A model generated the notes under the pieces. The model saw only the letters and a program-made list of their open reading frames with translations. It made no database searches and was not told the origin of the DNA. A DNA stretch of 64,000 nt from Bacteroidales bacterium (lineage in GTDB: Bacteria; Bacteroidota; Bacteroidia; Bacteroidales; UBA932), in the NCBI GenBank assembly GCA_009774765.1, contig VSOK01000001.1, forward strand, positions 62,001 to 126,000. Direction: 5' to 3'. Shown here one piece after another: positions 8,745 through 18,390 of this stretch. Positions within the stretch are counted from its first letter, which is position 1. Each line of letters starts with the position of its first letter. The position numbers and the translations under genes are program-made.

Positions 8745-9602
8745 ATGAAAACAGCATTATTTTGTGCAGCAGCACTTGCTTCTGCAGTTGCCGTATCTTC
8801 CTGCAGCTGCCAGAACAACAATAACAAGAATCAGAAATCAGAGTCAAACTGCCCTGAATATACAGTAGTGGAGAAGGCTCAGGTAAATCTTGCTGATTAT
8901 CCTGTTGACGCTGACGGATACTATGTAATATTTGACGGAACCTCTCTCAAAGGATGGAGAGGCTATGGCAAGGATAACGTGCCTGCAAGATGGACAATCG
9001 ACGAAGGCTGCCTTAAATTCTCAGGTACAGGAAGCGGTGAAGGACAGACCGGCGAGGGCGGAGACATCATCTTCTCCCACAAGTTCCAGAACTTCATCCT
9101 TGAGTTCGACTGGAAAGTCTCAAAAGGAGGAAACTCAGGTGTGTTCTACCTTGCACAGGAGGTTACGACAGAGAAAGACGGAGTTGTACGTTACGAGCCT
9201 ATCTATATCTCTTCTCCTGAATATCAGGTTCTTGACAATGCCAACCATCCTGATGCTCTTCTTGGAGTTGACGGCAACCGCAAATCAGCTTCCCTCTATG
9301 ATATGATTCCTGCGAAACCGCAGAACCAGAAACCTTTCGGAGAGTGGAACAAAGGTAAGATTATGGTCTACAAAGGCACTGTAATCCACGGTCAGAACGA
9401 TGAAAACGTTGTTGAATATCACTTGTGGACTCCACAGTGGACTGATATGCTTCAGGCAAGCAAGTTCAGCGAGGAGAAATGGCCTCTTGCATACGAACTT
9501 CTCAACAACTGCGGTGGAGAGAAACACGAAGGCTACATCGGCTTCCAGGATCACGGTGACGATGTATGGTTCCGCAATATACGTGTGAAACTTTTTGAAT
9601 AA
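8745..9602 (+). CDS. DUF1080 lipoprotein, 3-keto-glycoside hydrolase/lyase type
   Basis: A 285-residue lipoprotein with signal peptide and lipobox (AVAVSSC). After a polar Asn-rich linker comes a single DUF1080 domain (PF06439, now named 3-keto-disaccharide hydrolase): IFDGTSLKGWRGYG, DIIFSHKFQNFILEFDWKVSKGGNSGVFY, YEPIYISSPEYQVLDN and the C-terminal GYIGFQDHGDDVWFRNIRVK. This is a concanavalin-like beta-sandwich. Members cleave 3-keto glycosides made by Gfo/Idh/MocA partners, consistent with the gene just upstream. Its stop TAA shares one base with the next ATG (TAATG), which indicates translational coupling. Confidence 0.88.
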   Translation: MKTALFCAAALASAVAVSSCSCQNNNNKNQKSESNCPEYTVVEKAQVNLADYPVDADGYYVIFDGTSLKGWRGYGKDNVPARWTIDEGCLKFSGTGSGEGQTGEGGDIIFSHKFQNFILEFDWKVSKGGNSGVFYLAQEVTTEKDGVVRYEPIYISSPEYQVLDNANHPDALLGVDGNRKSASLYDMIPAKPQNQKPFGEWNKGKIMVYKGTVIHGQNDENVVEYHLWTPQWTDMLQASKFSEEKWPLAYELLNNCGGEKHEGYIGFQDHGDDVWFRNIRVKLFE

Positions 9603-10462
9603 TGAAGAAAACATTATTTCTTATGCTCACTGCGCTTCTTTCTTTTGCCTGCACGGAAAAGAAAGAAGTTGCAGTGCAGCTTTATAGCGTACGCAACGTG
9701 ATCGGCACAAATGAAAAATATGCCGAGAACCATGAGACTGTCCTCAAGGGGCTTGCTGAAATGGGCTATACCGCTGTAGAGGCAGCCAACTACAACAACG
9801 GAAAATTCTATGGACGTACTCCGGAGCAGTTCAGGAATGATGTCGAGTCTGCCGGACTCAAAGTCCTTTCGTCACACTGCAACAGGTCGCTTTCCGCTGA
9901 AGAATGCGCTTCCGGAGACTTTTCCGCATCATTGGAATGGTGGGATGAATGCATTGCGGCACATAAGGCGGCCGGGATGAGCTATGTCGTTGTTCCATGG
10001 ATGAATGTTCCGGAAACTCTTGCCGAGCTCAAGACATATTGCGACTATTTCAATGCCATAGGACGCAAATGCAATGCTGCAGGTCTTTCATTCGGTTATC
10101 ATAACCACTCGCACGAATATGCCAAAGTGGAAGGTGAGGTGATGCTTGACTATATGTTGAACAATACCGATCCTGAATACGTATTCTTCCAGATGGATGT
10201 ATATTGGAGCGTAATCGGAAAAGCCAGTCCTGTGGAATATTTCAAGAAATATCCGGGAAGATTCACTATGCTCCACATCAAGGACCACAAGGAAATCGGC
10301 CAGAGCGGAATGGTGGGCTTTGACGCGATCTTTGCAAATGCGTATGATATCGCTGGAGCAAAGGATTTTGTCGTGGAAGTCGAGGCGTTTACGAACGGGG
10401 ACTGGAAAGAAAGTATGAAACAGAGTGTTGACTACCTTCTTTCAGCAGAATTCTATAAATAA
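9602..10462 (+). CDS. Periplasmic sugar phosphate isomerase/epimerase-like TIM barrel lipoprotein
   Basis: A 286-residue protein with signal peptide and lipobox (LLSFAC), so it is probably anchored facing the periplasm. The mature part is an AP-endonuclease-2/xylose-isomerase-type TIM barrel: VAVQLYSVRNVIG, GLAEMGYTAVEAANY, LSFGYHNHSHEY, VFFQMDVYW and MLHIKDHK supply the usual metal-ligand His, Asp and Glu residues. Members act on keto sugars as isomerases, epimerases or hydratases. In this operon it would process the product of the DUF1080 enzyme. It overlaps the previous gene by one base and precedes tatC by 26 bp. The exact reaction is inferred from context. Confidence 0.85.
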   Translation: MKKTLFLMLTALLSFACTEKKEVAVQLYSVRNVIGTNEKYAENHETVLKGLAEMGYTAVEAANYNNGKFYGRTPEQFRNDVESAGLKVLSSHCNRSLSAEECASGDFSASLEWWDECIAAHKAAGMSYVVVPWMNVPETLAELKTYCDYFNAIGRKCNAAGLSFGYHNHSHEYAKVEGEVMLDYMLNNTDPEYVFFQMDVYWSVIGKASPVEYFKKYPGRFTMLHIKDHKEIGQSGMVGFDAIFANAYDIAGAKDFVVEVEAFTNGDWKESMKQSVDYLLSAEFYK

Positions 10463-10488
10463 CATTTTTTCTTTCAGAAGCTACGGGG

Positions 10489-11298
10489 ATGGAAGAGGTA
10501 AAGACAGAAGAAATAATGTCGCAGGAAAGTGAGATGTCTTTTTGGGGACATCTTGAAGAATTGAGATGGTCACTTTTCAGGATGCTTATAGCACTTGTGA
10601 TAGGGGTGATCATCTCTTTCATATCTATGCCGTATATATTTGACCGTTTTATACTCGGACCGACAACATCGGATTTTTTCCTTTACAGGCTTTTTGCCGC
10701 TCTCGGAGGGAATGTGCCTTTTATGCCGGACTTCGGCGGCAACACTTTCTCTGTGGACATCATCAACATAAATGTAGCTTCACAGTTTCTTACGCACATA
10801 AGCACTTCTTTCTGGATTGCCCTGGTGCTTGCATTTCCATATCTTATCTATGAAATATGGAAATTCATACGTCCTGCGCTTTTCAAGCAGGAAATACGCA
10901 GTATGAGGTTTGCCTTCATCTGCGGTACCGTAATGTTCTATATCGGATGTGCCGTGGGATATTGCCTGGTATTCCCGTTCACATTCAGATTCCTGGCTGA
11001 ATACCAGTTGAGTGAAAACATCACCAACCAGATAAATCTGAGTTCATACATCAGTATTTTCCTGATGATGATATTTGTGATGGGACTGGTGTTCGAACTG
11101 CCTCTTCTGGCCTGGATTCTTTCCAAATTGGGCCTGATAAACAAGCAGTTCCTTGTCAAGAACAGGAGATATGCAGTGGTCATACTTCTTGTTCTTGCCG
11201 CAATCATCACACCTTCAGGCGATCCATTCACTCTGAGCGTGGTCTTTATTCCTCTTTATCTCCTTTATGAACTTTCAGTCCGCGTGGTAAAGAAGTAG
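10489..11298 (+). CDS. tatC: TatC twin-arginine translocase receptor
   Basis: A 269-residue polytopic protein. The TatC signature FWGHLEELRWSLFR is near residues 18-31, and several hydrophobic helices follow, as expected for six TM segments. TatC binds the twin-arginine signal and recruits TatA. Candidate starts are ATG 10489 and the in-frame ATG at 10516; either leaves the signature intact. It closes the run that starts at 5930 and completes a TatA/TatC pair around the Tat-dependent oxidoreductase. Its last 53 bp overlap the 3' end of the convergent YfhO gene. Confidence 0.95.
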   Translation: MEEVKTEEIMSQESEMSFWGHLEELRWSLFRMLIALVIGVIISFISMPYIFDRFILGPTTSDFFLYRLFAALGGNVPFMPDFGGNTFSVDIININVASQFLTHISTSFWIALVLAFPYLIYEIWKFIRPALFKQEIRSMRFAFICGTVMFYIGCAVGYCLVFPFTFRFLAEYQLSENITNQINLSSYISIFLMMIFVMGLVFELPLLAWILSKLGLINKQFLVKNRRYAVVILLVLAAIITPSGDPFTLSVVFIPLYLLYELSVRVVKK

Positions 11299-13852
11299 CC
11301 GTCAGTCCGCAGACCGACAACAGAAGAAGGACTATCAACGTGATTGAACTTGCCCGTGACAGGGCGGCTCCGGTCCTGTAGGACTGAGGGTCAAACCGCA
11401 TTACAAGTTCACCTTCGCCTTCCGGCAGGACTGCTCCTCTGAGAATCCAGTCCGCACGGAACAGTTCAATGTCCGACATTTCTCCAGGAAGTCCGTCTTT
11501 TTCAGGTATAATATATGCCTTCCATCCTTCAGGATAGTATATTTCGCTGAAAATCACAGCCCTGTCGCTTTCTACATTATATCTGTAGTGCAGCTCGTTC
11601 GGACTGTATGAAGACAGTTCTATATAATCTTCATCTGAGGCTGCTGCCGAAATCCTGTCATAGACGTTTTCAAAGTCTTTGCCTATTATCGCCGTTGTCT
11701 TCAGGTCGGTAGATCCTATGAGTGCTATCTCCCTGTCAGGAGTATCCGCCGGAACGTATGAGTCCACAAACCAGGCATTTCCGAAGGCATTCCTGTTTTC
11801 TACGGGAGGATATTCACCTACTATGATTATATATTTGCCGTTCAGCATTGAAGTCACAGGAAGGTATGGAAGATTGTTTTCGACATCTTGTATTGTCGTT
11901 GCGTTTCCTGCCGCACCTGCCGTCGCATTTATTTCCTTTATAAGATACCTGTCTATCAGGTCCTGATACCTTTGGAGCTTGGCAGGGCTGTATCCTCCGA
12001 TGCACTTGTGATGATAGCTCTGATGTGCATCGTTGAATGTGTTGACGCTTATGTCAAGGACTCTGTAATACGGATCATCGTCCTGAAGGATTAGCTTGTC
12101 GACAGGTCTCTGGGCGAACTGGCTGCTGAAATCCTTTTTGGTGACGAAATTGTCTTTGTTGAGATAACGTTTCCCGACGGTGAACATATTCAGCCATACG
12201 GCAAGACAGATGGCAACCGATGCTATTACAGTCCTTCCTTTGACAGCAGACTGCTCTTTTGTGCGGAAGGTCCATATTATCAGCAGCATAACTATTGAGA
12301 TGACAATGAATGACTGTATTGCGTCTTTTACCAGCAGACTCCTCCTGTCTGCAGCAAGGGCGTCCACGAGAATGTCAGGCTGTCCTGCATCCGCAGCTCC
12401 TGTGAATGTGCCGGCAATGGACGGTACAAGGGCGCAGAGAAGACAGAATCCTGCGGTTATGCCGTATGATATGTATATTCCTTTCAGGAGCTCTTTTTTG
12501 TGGTACTCTCCTTTGAAGATTCTGTCCAGGACGAGAAATCCCAATACTGGAAGTGTGATCTGAAGTATGACAAGTGCCATAGAGACCGTCCTGAATTTGT
12601 TGTACATAGGCGCGTAGTCAAACCATAGTCTGGTGAACCACATAAAATGGTTTCCCCACGCGAGGAGTACCGCTATTATTGTAGCTGCAAGAAGCCACCA
12701 CTTTTCTTTGCCTCTGAAGATGCACAGGCCGAGGACAAAGAGAAATATTGAAATTGCTCCCATATACATAGGTCCTGCCGTGAACGGCTGCGGACCCCAA
12801 TACAGAGGAAGGTGTTTGATCACCTGATTGAGATTCGGCTGTCCTGCCTGTTTCAGAAGTTTGTATGTTTCTGATTTCCTGTCAAGTGCTCCGGAGGATG
12901 CCCCTCCGTTGAAATTTGGAATCATCAGGTTCGGAGTCTCTTCTATGCCGTATGACCAGGCTGTGGCATATTCCAGGTCAAGTCCTTTGTCATTATGCGT
13001 TTCTGATGACGGACTGAGCTCCGACCCTCCGCGCATAGTGTATTTTGCGTACTGGTATGTCGGGATGAGTTTGTTGAGATTGGTGGCGATGCCGGTTCCT
13101 CCTATTACAAGCAGAAGTGCTGATGCTGCAAAGAATTTCACAAAACGGCTGTCGGCAGTCCTGGACAGGCAGACAGAGACGAATTGCGCTATCGTGTATA
13201 TGAGGATTATGATGGCGAGATAATATGTAATCTGCGGATGGTTTGCCTTGATCTGGAAGCTCAATGCAAATGCGAACAGCACTGACCCGAGGACTGTTTT
13301 CGGAAGCCATCTTTTCCAGCCTCCTGAAGCGGACAACGCGCTCCTGTATGTAAAGACAAATGCTGCAAGTACCCAGGGCATGAATGCGATTGCCTGCATC
13401 TTGGTATTGTGTCCCACCTGGATTATCTGGAAGTTGTATGAACAGAAAGTTATGGCGATTGCTCCGGCGATGGAGAGAATGCGGTCTGTCCCGAAAGCCA
13501 GCATCAGCAGAAATGCCCCTATAAGTGATACGAACAGATAATTTGCCGGTCTTGCTCCGGACATCAGTGCCTTGTACAAAGGTTCTGTCCAGTCTCCGTC
13601 AAAGTCATCATACATAGTGACGGTAGGCATTCCTCCGAACATCGAGTTTGTCCATAGAGTCTTGTCGTCGGGATTGGCTTTGTTGTGCTCGGAAATTTCA
13701 CGTGTCATACCTTTCCATGCGGAACTGTCTGACTGGTTCAGCACTTTGCCCGAGAACACCTGCGGTACGAAACTATAGGCCAGTACCGCGAAAAGCAGAA
13801 CTGTTCCTGCATATATGAGAATCTGTTTCAAGTAGTTCCTGTTCATCTTCAT
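11246..13852 (-). CDS. YfhO-family polytopic membrane protein
   Basis: An 868-residue inner-membrane protein with about a dozen hydrophobic helices in the first two thirds and a large exposed C-terminal domain before a final TM helix. The N-terminal FSGKVLNQSDSSAWKG and the later GGMPTVTMYDDF and GWKAYI segments fit the YfhO family (PF09586), GT-C-like proteins linked to glycosylation of cell-envelope polymers. ATG 13852 overlaps the stop of the glycosyltransferase gene in ATGA, so translation is probably coupled. The 3' end overlaps tatC on the other strand by 53 bp. The sugar substrate is unknown. Confidence 0.85.
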   Translation of the reverse strand: MKMNRNYLKQILIYAGTVLLFAVLAYSFVPQVFSGKVLNQSDSSAWKGMTREISEHNKANPDDKTLWTNSMFGGMPTVTMYDDFDGDWTEPLYKALMSGARPANYLFVSLIGAFLLMLAFGTDRILSIAGAIAITFCSYNFQIIQVGHNTKMQAIAFMPWVLAAFVFTYRSALSASGGWKRWLPKTVLGSVLFAFALSFQIKANHPQITYYLAIIILIYTIAQFVSVCLSRTADSRFVKFFAASALLLVIGGTGIATNLNKLIPTYQYAKYTMRGGSELSPSSETHNDKGLDLEYATAWSYGIEETPNLMIPNFNGGASSGALDRKSETYKLLKQAGQPNLNQVIKHLPLYWGPQPFTAGPMYMGAISIFLFVLGLCIFRGKEKWWLLAATIIAVLLAWGNHFMWFTRLWFDYAPMYNKFRTVSMALVILQITLPVLGFLVLDRIFKGEYHKKELLKGIYISYGITAGFCLLCALVPSIAGTFTGAADAGQPDILVDALAADRRSLLVKDAIQSFIVISIVMLLIIWTFRTKEQSAVKGRTVIASVAICLAVWLNMFTVGKRYLNKDNFVTKKDFSSQFAQRPVDKLILQDDDPYYRVLDISVNTFNDAHQSYHHKCIGGYSPAKLQRYQDLIDRYLIKEINATAGAAGNATTIQDVENNLPYLPVTSMLNGKYIIIVGEYPPVENRNAFGNAWFVDSYVPADTPDREIALIGSTDLKTTAIIGKDFENVYDRISAAASDEDYIELSSYSPNELHYRYNVESDRAVIFSEIYYPEGWKAYIIPEKDGLPGEMSDIELFRADWILRGAVLPEGEGELVMRFDPQSYRTGAALSRASSITLIVLLLLSVCGLTATSLPRGLKVHKGDKEE

Positions 13853-15162
13853 TTTTCTTGTCTCAAAAGGGAATACATCAGAGCAGCCATCTTTCCGGCA
13901 AGTGCTCTTCTTGAATATTGTGATATGTTGTCATTTTCCGTTTCAGATGATCCGGATTTGAATTTCTGCCAGCAATTGTCTATAAACTCAGAAATCGTCT
14001 TTTCATCATCCCAGTCCGCTACGGTCCCGGTCTTTGTGGAGCCGATTATGGACGCCATGGCTCCGTCTGTCTGTCCGATGCCGAGTATCGGATTGCCGGA
14101 GGCCATATATTCGAACAGTTTACCTGGGATAGTTGCCTTGTATTCAGGCTCTTTACGCAGAGGAAGAATGAGCATTGACGCGCTTTTCTGTTCTTTTACA
14201 GCGACAAGATGCGGCTGGTATCCGTGGTCACGGATATGTTTCCCGAGTCCGGATCTTTCTATCGATGCTGACACTTCCTTGTCTGTCTTTCCCACGAGAC
14301 TTATACGCATCATGTCGCTGAATTCTTTGTCTTCAGCGCATTTTTCCGCAAGGACCTTCCACAATACGTCTGGATTGCCGTCGGATGCGAACAGTCCGGT
14401 ATGGGTGATGTTGAAATAACCGTCGGATTCCACCACGGCATCGGCGAAATCGCTTTCATCATATCCGTTTGTTATAAGTTCGACCGGTGTTGATGTCATT
14501 TCCTGGAATTCACTTTGGACCAGCGGCGATACGGCTACGACTGCCGAGGCGTCATCCAGGACTTTCTTTTCCAGTTTTTTGTGCTTTTTCAATGCATATC
14601 CGGACAGGGACAGATGTTTGAAATAGAACATCCTGGTCCAGGGGTCCCTGAAATCGGCAATCCATGGGATATCCATAGCCTTTGATATGTGTCTTGCTAT
14701 AAGGTGCATTGAATGCGGAGGTCCCGTGCTGACGATTATGTCCACCGGATTGTCTTTCAGATATTTTTTCAGAAAACATACTGAAGGCCATATCCATACG
14801 CATCTCGGGTCTGGAATAAAGAAATTGCCCCGTATGAACAACGAGGCTTTTTGCATAAATGTCTTTTTCTGTGAATTGACCGGATTTACTTCATTGCTTC
14901 CGCCATCGGCCGCAGACTGCTTCCCGAGCAGCCTGCGGTAGATGCCGTAAGGTTCTATGATTCTTTTTCTGAGAATTTCCGCTTCATCCGGAATCTCCTG
15001 TTCAAGAGTCCTGTCAATGGCTATGAGTTCTGGGTTCTCCGGAGTGTATATAACGGGCTGCCAACCTTCTTCTGGAAGATATTTCGCAAATTTGACCCAT
15101 CTCTGGACACCGGATCCCCCGGAAGGGGGCCAATAATATGATATTATCAGAACTCTTTTCAT
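13849..15162 (-). CDS. Glycosyltransferase, GT4-like
   Basis: A 437-residue protein beginning MKRVLIISYYWPPSGGSGVQR, the glycine-rich N-terminus of GT-B glycosyltransferases of the WcaI/GT4 type. The C-terminal half has HDGYQP-like HIRDHGYQPH and the nucleotide-sugar region KLFEYMASGNPILGIG, with the Glu of the E-x7-E type motif. It should transfer a sugar from a nucleotide donor onto a surface polymer at the cytoplasmic face. It sits 31 bp after the beta-galactosidase gene and overlaps the YfhO gene by 4 bp, so the three are probably one minus-strand unit. Acceptor and donor are not identifiable. Confidence 0.85.
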   Translation of the reverse strand: MKRVLIISYYWPPSGGSGVQRWVKFAKYLPEEGWQPVIYTPENPELIAIDRTLEQEIPDEAEILRKRIIEPYGIYRRLLGKQSAADGGSNEVNPVNSQKKTFMQKASLFIRGNFFIPDPRCVWIWPSVCFLKKYLKDNPVDIIVSTGPPHSMHLIARHISKAMDIPWIADFRDPWTRMFYFKHLSLSGYALKKHKKLEKKVLDDASAVVAVSPLVQSEFQEMTSTPVELITNGYDESDFADAVVESDGYFNITHTGLFASDGNPDVLWKVLAEKCAEDKEFSDMMRISLVGKTDKEVSASIERSGLGKHIRDHGYQPHLVAVKEQKSASMLILPLRKEPEYKATIPGKLFEYMASGNPILGIGQTDGAMASIIGSTKTGTVADWDDEKTISEFIDNCWQKFKSGSSETENDNISQYSRRALAGKMAALMYSLLRQEK

Positions 15163-15193
15163 TTTATTTCAGTTTCACTGCAGAAGCAATCTC

Positions 15194-18100
15194 CTATAAC
15201 GGTTCTATGCGGAAAGAGAATGTATATTCGGTATCGCTTGCTATCTCGTATTCCGGTCTCGGCTGAGGACCGCAGCTCGCGTTTCCTATTCCCCTCTGTA
15301 TGCAGTCGAGGTTCAGGACAATCTCACGGCGGAGCACGTCATCGGTGTCGTGACCGTATTTTACAGTCCACAAGTCCTTGTCCGTATAGTGGAGTGCTGA
15401 AAAATCAATTCCTTCCGGAGCTGTTATCTTTATTCCTTTGCCGTTGTCGTCCTTGAACATGATCCATTTTGCATCAGTCCTCTCTCCCATGGACTGTGCT
15501 CTGACATAGTCCTCTTTCATATAGTAGACATCGGAAGAAAATACTCCCATAAATGCTGAATTCCTGCGGTCCCGGTAGTTTTCCTGAGGACCTCTTCCGT
15601 ACCAGGTAAGCCATTTGAGCGATGGGTTGAGGAATGTCTGGAGAGCAAGTCTCGGAAGTTTGAAATCTTTTCCTGTGACAAAGTTCGCGTCTACGTCGAC
15701 TGTTCCGTTGTCATATATCGTATATGTTATGGCGTGCGGAACCACCGTTGCATTTTCACCCTCACCGACCTTCGCTTCAAGCGCGACAGTCACCATTGCG
15801 CTGTGACCGTCAGCACTGATTGATGAATTGAAGTCTTTGACTGTTATGCTGGTGTTCTGGTAGTCACGTCCGTCGTTGTTGATGGACCTGTACCAGTTGA
15901 ATGCAGGACCTTCCTGCATATGTATCATATTCTCTCCGTTGTATCTGAGTGAAATCATTCTGCCGGAATTCCTGTCAAATGACACCTCGAACCCTTCCGA
16001 GCGGAATCTCGTAAAGTTGCGTTCTTCGAACGATTTGATGCCGTTGCCTTTTGCAGGTGCTGAAAGCGTTTCCGCTGTCTGTCTGACTGTCAGCTGCTCT
16101 GATGCCACGCAATGTCCTGCGTCAGCCCATATAGTTGCATTTTTGAGCAATATATATATGTTTATATGTATGTCGCTGCCGTCTTCTTTGACATACTGGC
16201 TGAACGGTATTGTTACCTTGCATTGTGCATCCGGAGCGGTTGCAGGTATCTCTACGGTGCCGTCAGCTTCCTTTACGCCGTTCTTCAGGATTTCATAGCG
16301 GAGAATGAAATTGTCGAGATTGAGGAAGTCATACCTGTTGCTGAGAGTAATCTCGTCCTTTCCGGTCAGTTCTGCCGAGATGTACTGGTATACTTTCTTC
16401 ACCTCGATCAGCTTAGGTGTCACTTTGCGGTCAGGTGTCACGATTCCGTTGCAGCAGAAGTCATTGTCGTTCGGTGTGTCGCCGAAGCTGCCTCCGAAAT
16501 AAAACCTGTCCTTGGATTCTCCCTGCTTGTTGAGTCCCTGGTCTACCCAGTCCCAGATGCATCCTCCGATCATCCTGTCGGATTTGTATTCTATATAATC
16601 CCAGTATTCTTCAAGGTTTCCGATGGCATTTCCCATAGCGTGTGCATATTCGCAGAGGAAATATGGCTTGCCGTTCGGCTTCTTGTCCATATTGGTCATA
16701 TACTCTATGGAAGGATACATATTGGAATCCATATCCGCGATTTCATTCATTCCTTCATAATGGATGAACCTTCCGTCGATGGCTTTCGCGGCTGCGTATG
16801 TAGCACGGAAATTGTCGCCTCCTCCGCATTCATTTCCCAATGACCAGAATATTACTGAAGGGTGGTTCTTGTCGCGCTCTACCATTCTTACGGTCCTATC
16901 TACGTATGCTGCCTGCCAGCTCGGAAGATTGGAAAGGGTATAGTTGCCGTGGCACTCGATGTCCGCTTCATCCATGACATAAATTCCGAAAAAGTCGGTT
17001 ATCGCATACATTTTCGGGTCATTAGGATAGTGGCATGTACGTACTGTATTGATGTTGAAACGTTTAAACATCAGCACGTCCTCGATCATACTCTCGGCAG
17101 GAATGGCTTTCCCGAACTGTGGATGCGTATCGTGGCGGTTGACGCCTTTGAACAGTACGAGCGAGTTGTTGATGTAGACTTTGTTGTCTTCTCGTATTTC
17201 TATCTTTCTGAAGCCATATTTCTGTGTTGTCGCCTCCAGTACGGAACCGTCTTCGGCAAGAAGTTCAAAGTTGACAGTATATAGAGCCGGTGTCTCCGCG
17301 CTCCACAATGACGGGTTGGACAGGACTGTACCGAGATCAGCTGATATTTCGCCGCCTGAAGGCACGTTTATCTTTCCGGTTTCAAGTGATGCTGCTGTGT
17401 TTCCGTCCGGATCTATGATTTCAGCCTTGATATACACGTTGTCCTTTTTGCCGGATGACTTGAGGTCGGTCCTGATGTTAAGGGCCGCGCTTGTAAGGTC
17501 TCCGTTGAGTTCGGAGGTGATGTATATGTCCTCTATATGGGTCTTTGGTCTTGCCACAAGGTAGACGTCACGGTGGATACCGCTGAGCCTGAACATATCC
17601 TGGTCTTCAAGATAGCTTCCGTCTGACCATCTGTAGACTTCCACCGCCACAGTGTTGTTGCCTGTGCGGACATATCTGGTGATGTCAAACTCCGCATCGT
17701 TGTTCGCCCCCTGGCTGTATCCTACCTTTTTGCCGTTGATCCATATATACATTGCGCTGTAGACACCGTTGAAATGGATATATATCTGCTTGCCTTTCCA
17801 GTCTGCCGGAATCTGGAAGTCACGTCTGTATGATCCGACCGGATTGGGCTCGTCCACAGCCGTATATCCTTCCTGAGGCTGGATATATGGAGGATTGTTT
17901 CGGTGGGGGTAAGTGATGTTCGTGTATATAGGCGTGCCGTATCCGAGCATTTCCCAGTTTGAAGGGACCGGAATCTCGTCCCATCCGGATACGTCGTATC
18001 CCGGCTTGTAGAAATCGGCCGGCCTGTCTGAAGGCTGCTTTACCCAATTGAATTTCCAGGTCCCGTTGAGGAGCATATATCTTGAAGAGCCGGTCCTTTC

Positions 18101-18307
18101 CCACGGGTAGAGGTATGTCGGGTCTGATTTCATTGATCTGCTGTCCGCAAACGGTATGAAAGTGGAATGGCCGTCTTCCTTGTTTACGGCAAATACCGTC
18201 TCGTTTTCCCAGTCATTCTGGACTTTTGACTGTTTTGGCTGTGCGGTAATCTGGTGGTTCGCCGTCAGGACAAAAAGACAGACGAGGATAAAGTTTGGAA
18301 CCTTCAT
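15194..18307 (-). CDS. GH2 beta-galactosidase (LacZ type)
   Basis: A 1037-residue exported glycoside hydrolase with an N-terminal signal peptide (MKVPNFILVCLFVLTANHQITAQ). Length and order match LacZ-type GH2: sugar-binding jelly roll, Ig-like domain, TIM barrel, second Ig-like domain and the small-chain C-terminal domain. Signatures are NTVRTCHYPNDPKMY, MDEADIECHG, the acid/base Glu in WSLGNECGG (near residue 490) and the nucleophile Glu in FLCEYAHAMGN (near residue 550). It should hydrolyse terminal beta-galactosides in the periplasm. It is first in the minus-strand run with the glycosyltransferase and YfhO genes, though a functional tie to those is not obvious. Confidence 0.93.
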   Translation of the reverse strand: MKVPNFILVCLFVLTANHQITAQPKQSKVQNDWENETVFAVNKEDGHSTFIPFADSRSMKSDPTYLYPWERTGSSRYMLLNGTWKFNWVKQPSDRPADFYKPGYDVSGWDEIPVPSNWEMLGYGTPIYTNITYPHRNNPPYIQPQEGYTAVDEPNPVGSYRRDFQIPADWKGKQIYIHFNGVYSAMYIWINGKKVGYSQGANNDAEFDITRYVRTGNNTVAVEVYRWSDGSYLEDQDMFRLSGIHRDVYLVARPKTHIEDIYITSELNGDLTSAALNIRTDLKSSGKKDNVYIKAEIIDPDGNTAASLETGKINVPSGGEISADLGTVLSNPSLWSAETPALYTVNFELLAEDGSVLEATTQKYGFRKIEIREDNKVYINNSLVLFKGVNRHDTHPQFGKAIPAESMIEDVLMFKRFNINTVRTCHYPNDPKMYAITDFFGIYVMDEADIECHGNYTLSNLPSWQAAYVDRTVRMVERDKNHPSVIFWSLGNECGGGDNFRATYAAAKAIDGRFIHYEGMNEIADMDSNMYPSIEYMTNMDKKPNGKPYFLCEYAHAMGNAIGNLEEYWDYIEYKSDRMIGGCIWDWVDQGLNKQGESKDRFYFGGSFGDTPNDNDFCCNGIVTPDRKVTPKLIEVKKVYQYISAELTGKDEITLSNRYDFLNLDNFILRYEILKNGVKEADGTVEIPATAPDAQCKVTIPFSQYVKEDGSDIHINIYILLKNATIWADAGHCVASEQLTVRQTAETLSAPAKGNGIKSFEERNFTRFRSEGFEVSFDRNSGRMISLRYNGENMIHMQEGPAFNWYRSINNDGRDYQNTSITVKDFNSSISADGHSAMVTVALEAKVGEGENATVVPHAITYTIYDNGTVDVDANFVTGKDFKLPRLALQTFLNPSLKWLTWYGRGPQENYRDRRNSAFMGVFSSDVYYMKEDYVRAQSMGERTDAKWIMFKDDNGKGIKITAPEGIDFSALHYTDKDLWTVKYGHDTDDVLRREIVLNLDCIQRGIGNASCGPQPRPEYEIASDTEYTFSFRIEPL

Positions 18308-18357
18308 AATTTATCTGAAAAATGTTTGTTGTAAATAATCGTAATCATATCAAACCT

Positions 18358-18365
18358 CAAAAATA
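18358..18365 (-). promoter_or_regulatory. -7 box for the GH2 beta-galactosidase gene
   Basis: Read on the minus strand, TATTTTTG matches TAnnTTTG and lies about 50 bp upstream of the GH2 start. It is divergent from the mutS box at 18379-18386; the two boxes are 13 bp apart. The -33 element is not clear. Confidence 0.45.
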
Positions 18366-18378
18366 AGAAAATAATCGC

Positions 18379-18386
18379 TATTTTTG
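18379..18386 (+). promoter_or_regulatory. -7 box for mutS, almost touching the start codon
   Basis: TATTTTTG matches TAnnTTTG. It ends 4 bp before ATG 18391, so transcription would begin at or near the start codon (see findings). Confidence 0.5.
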
Positions 18387-18390
18387 CGGT

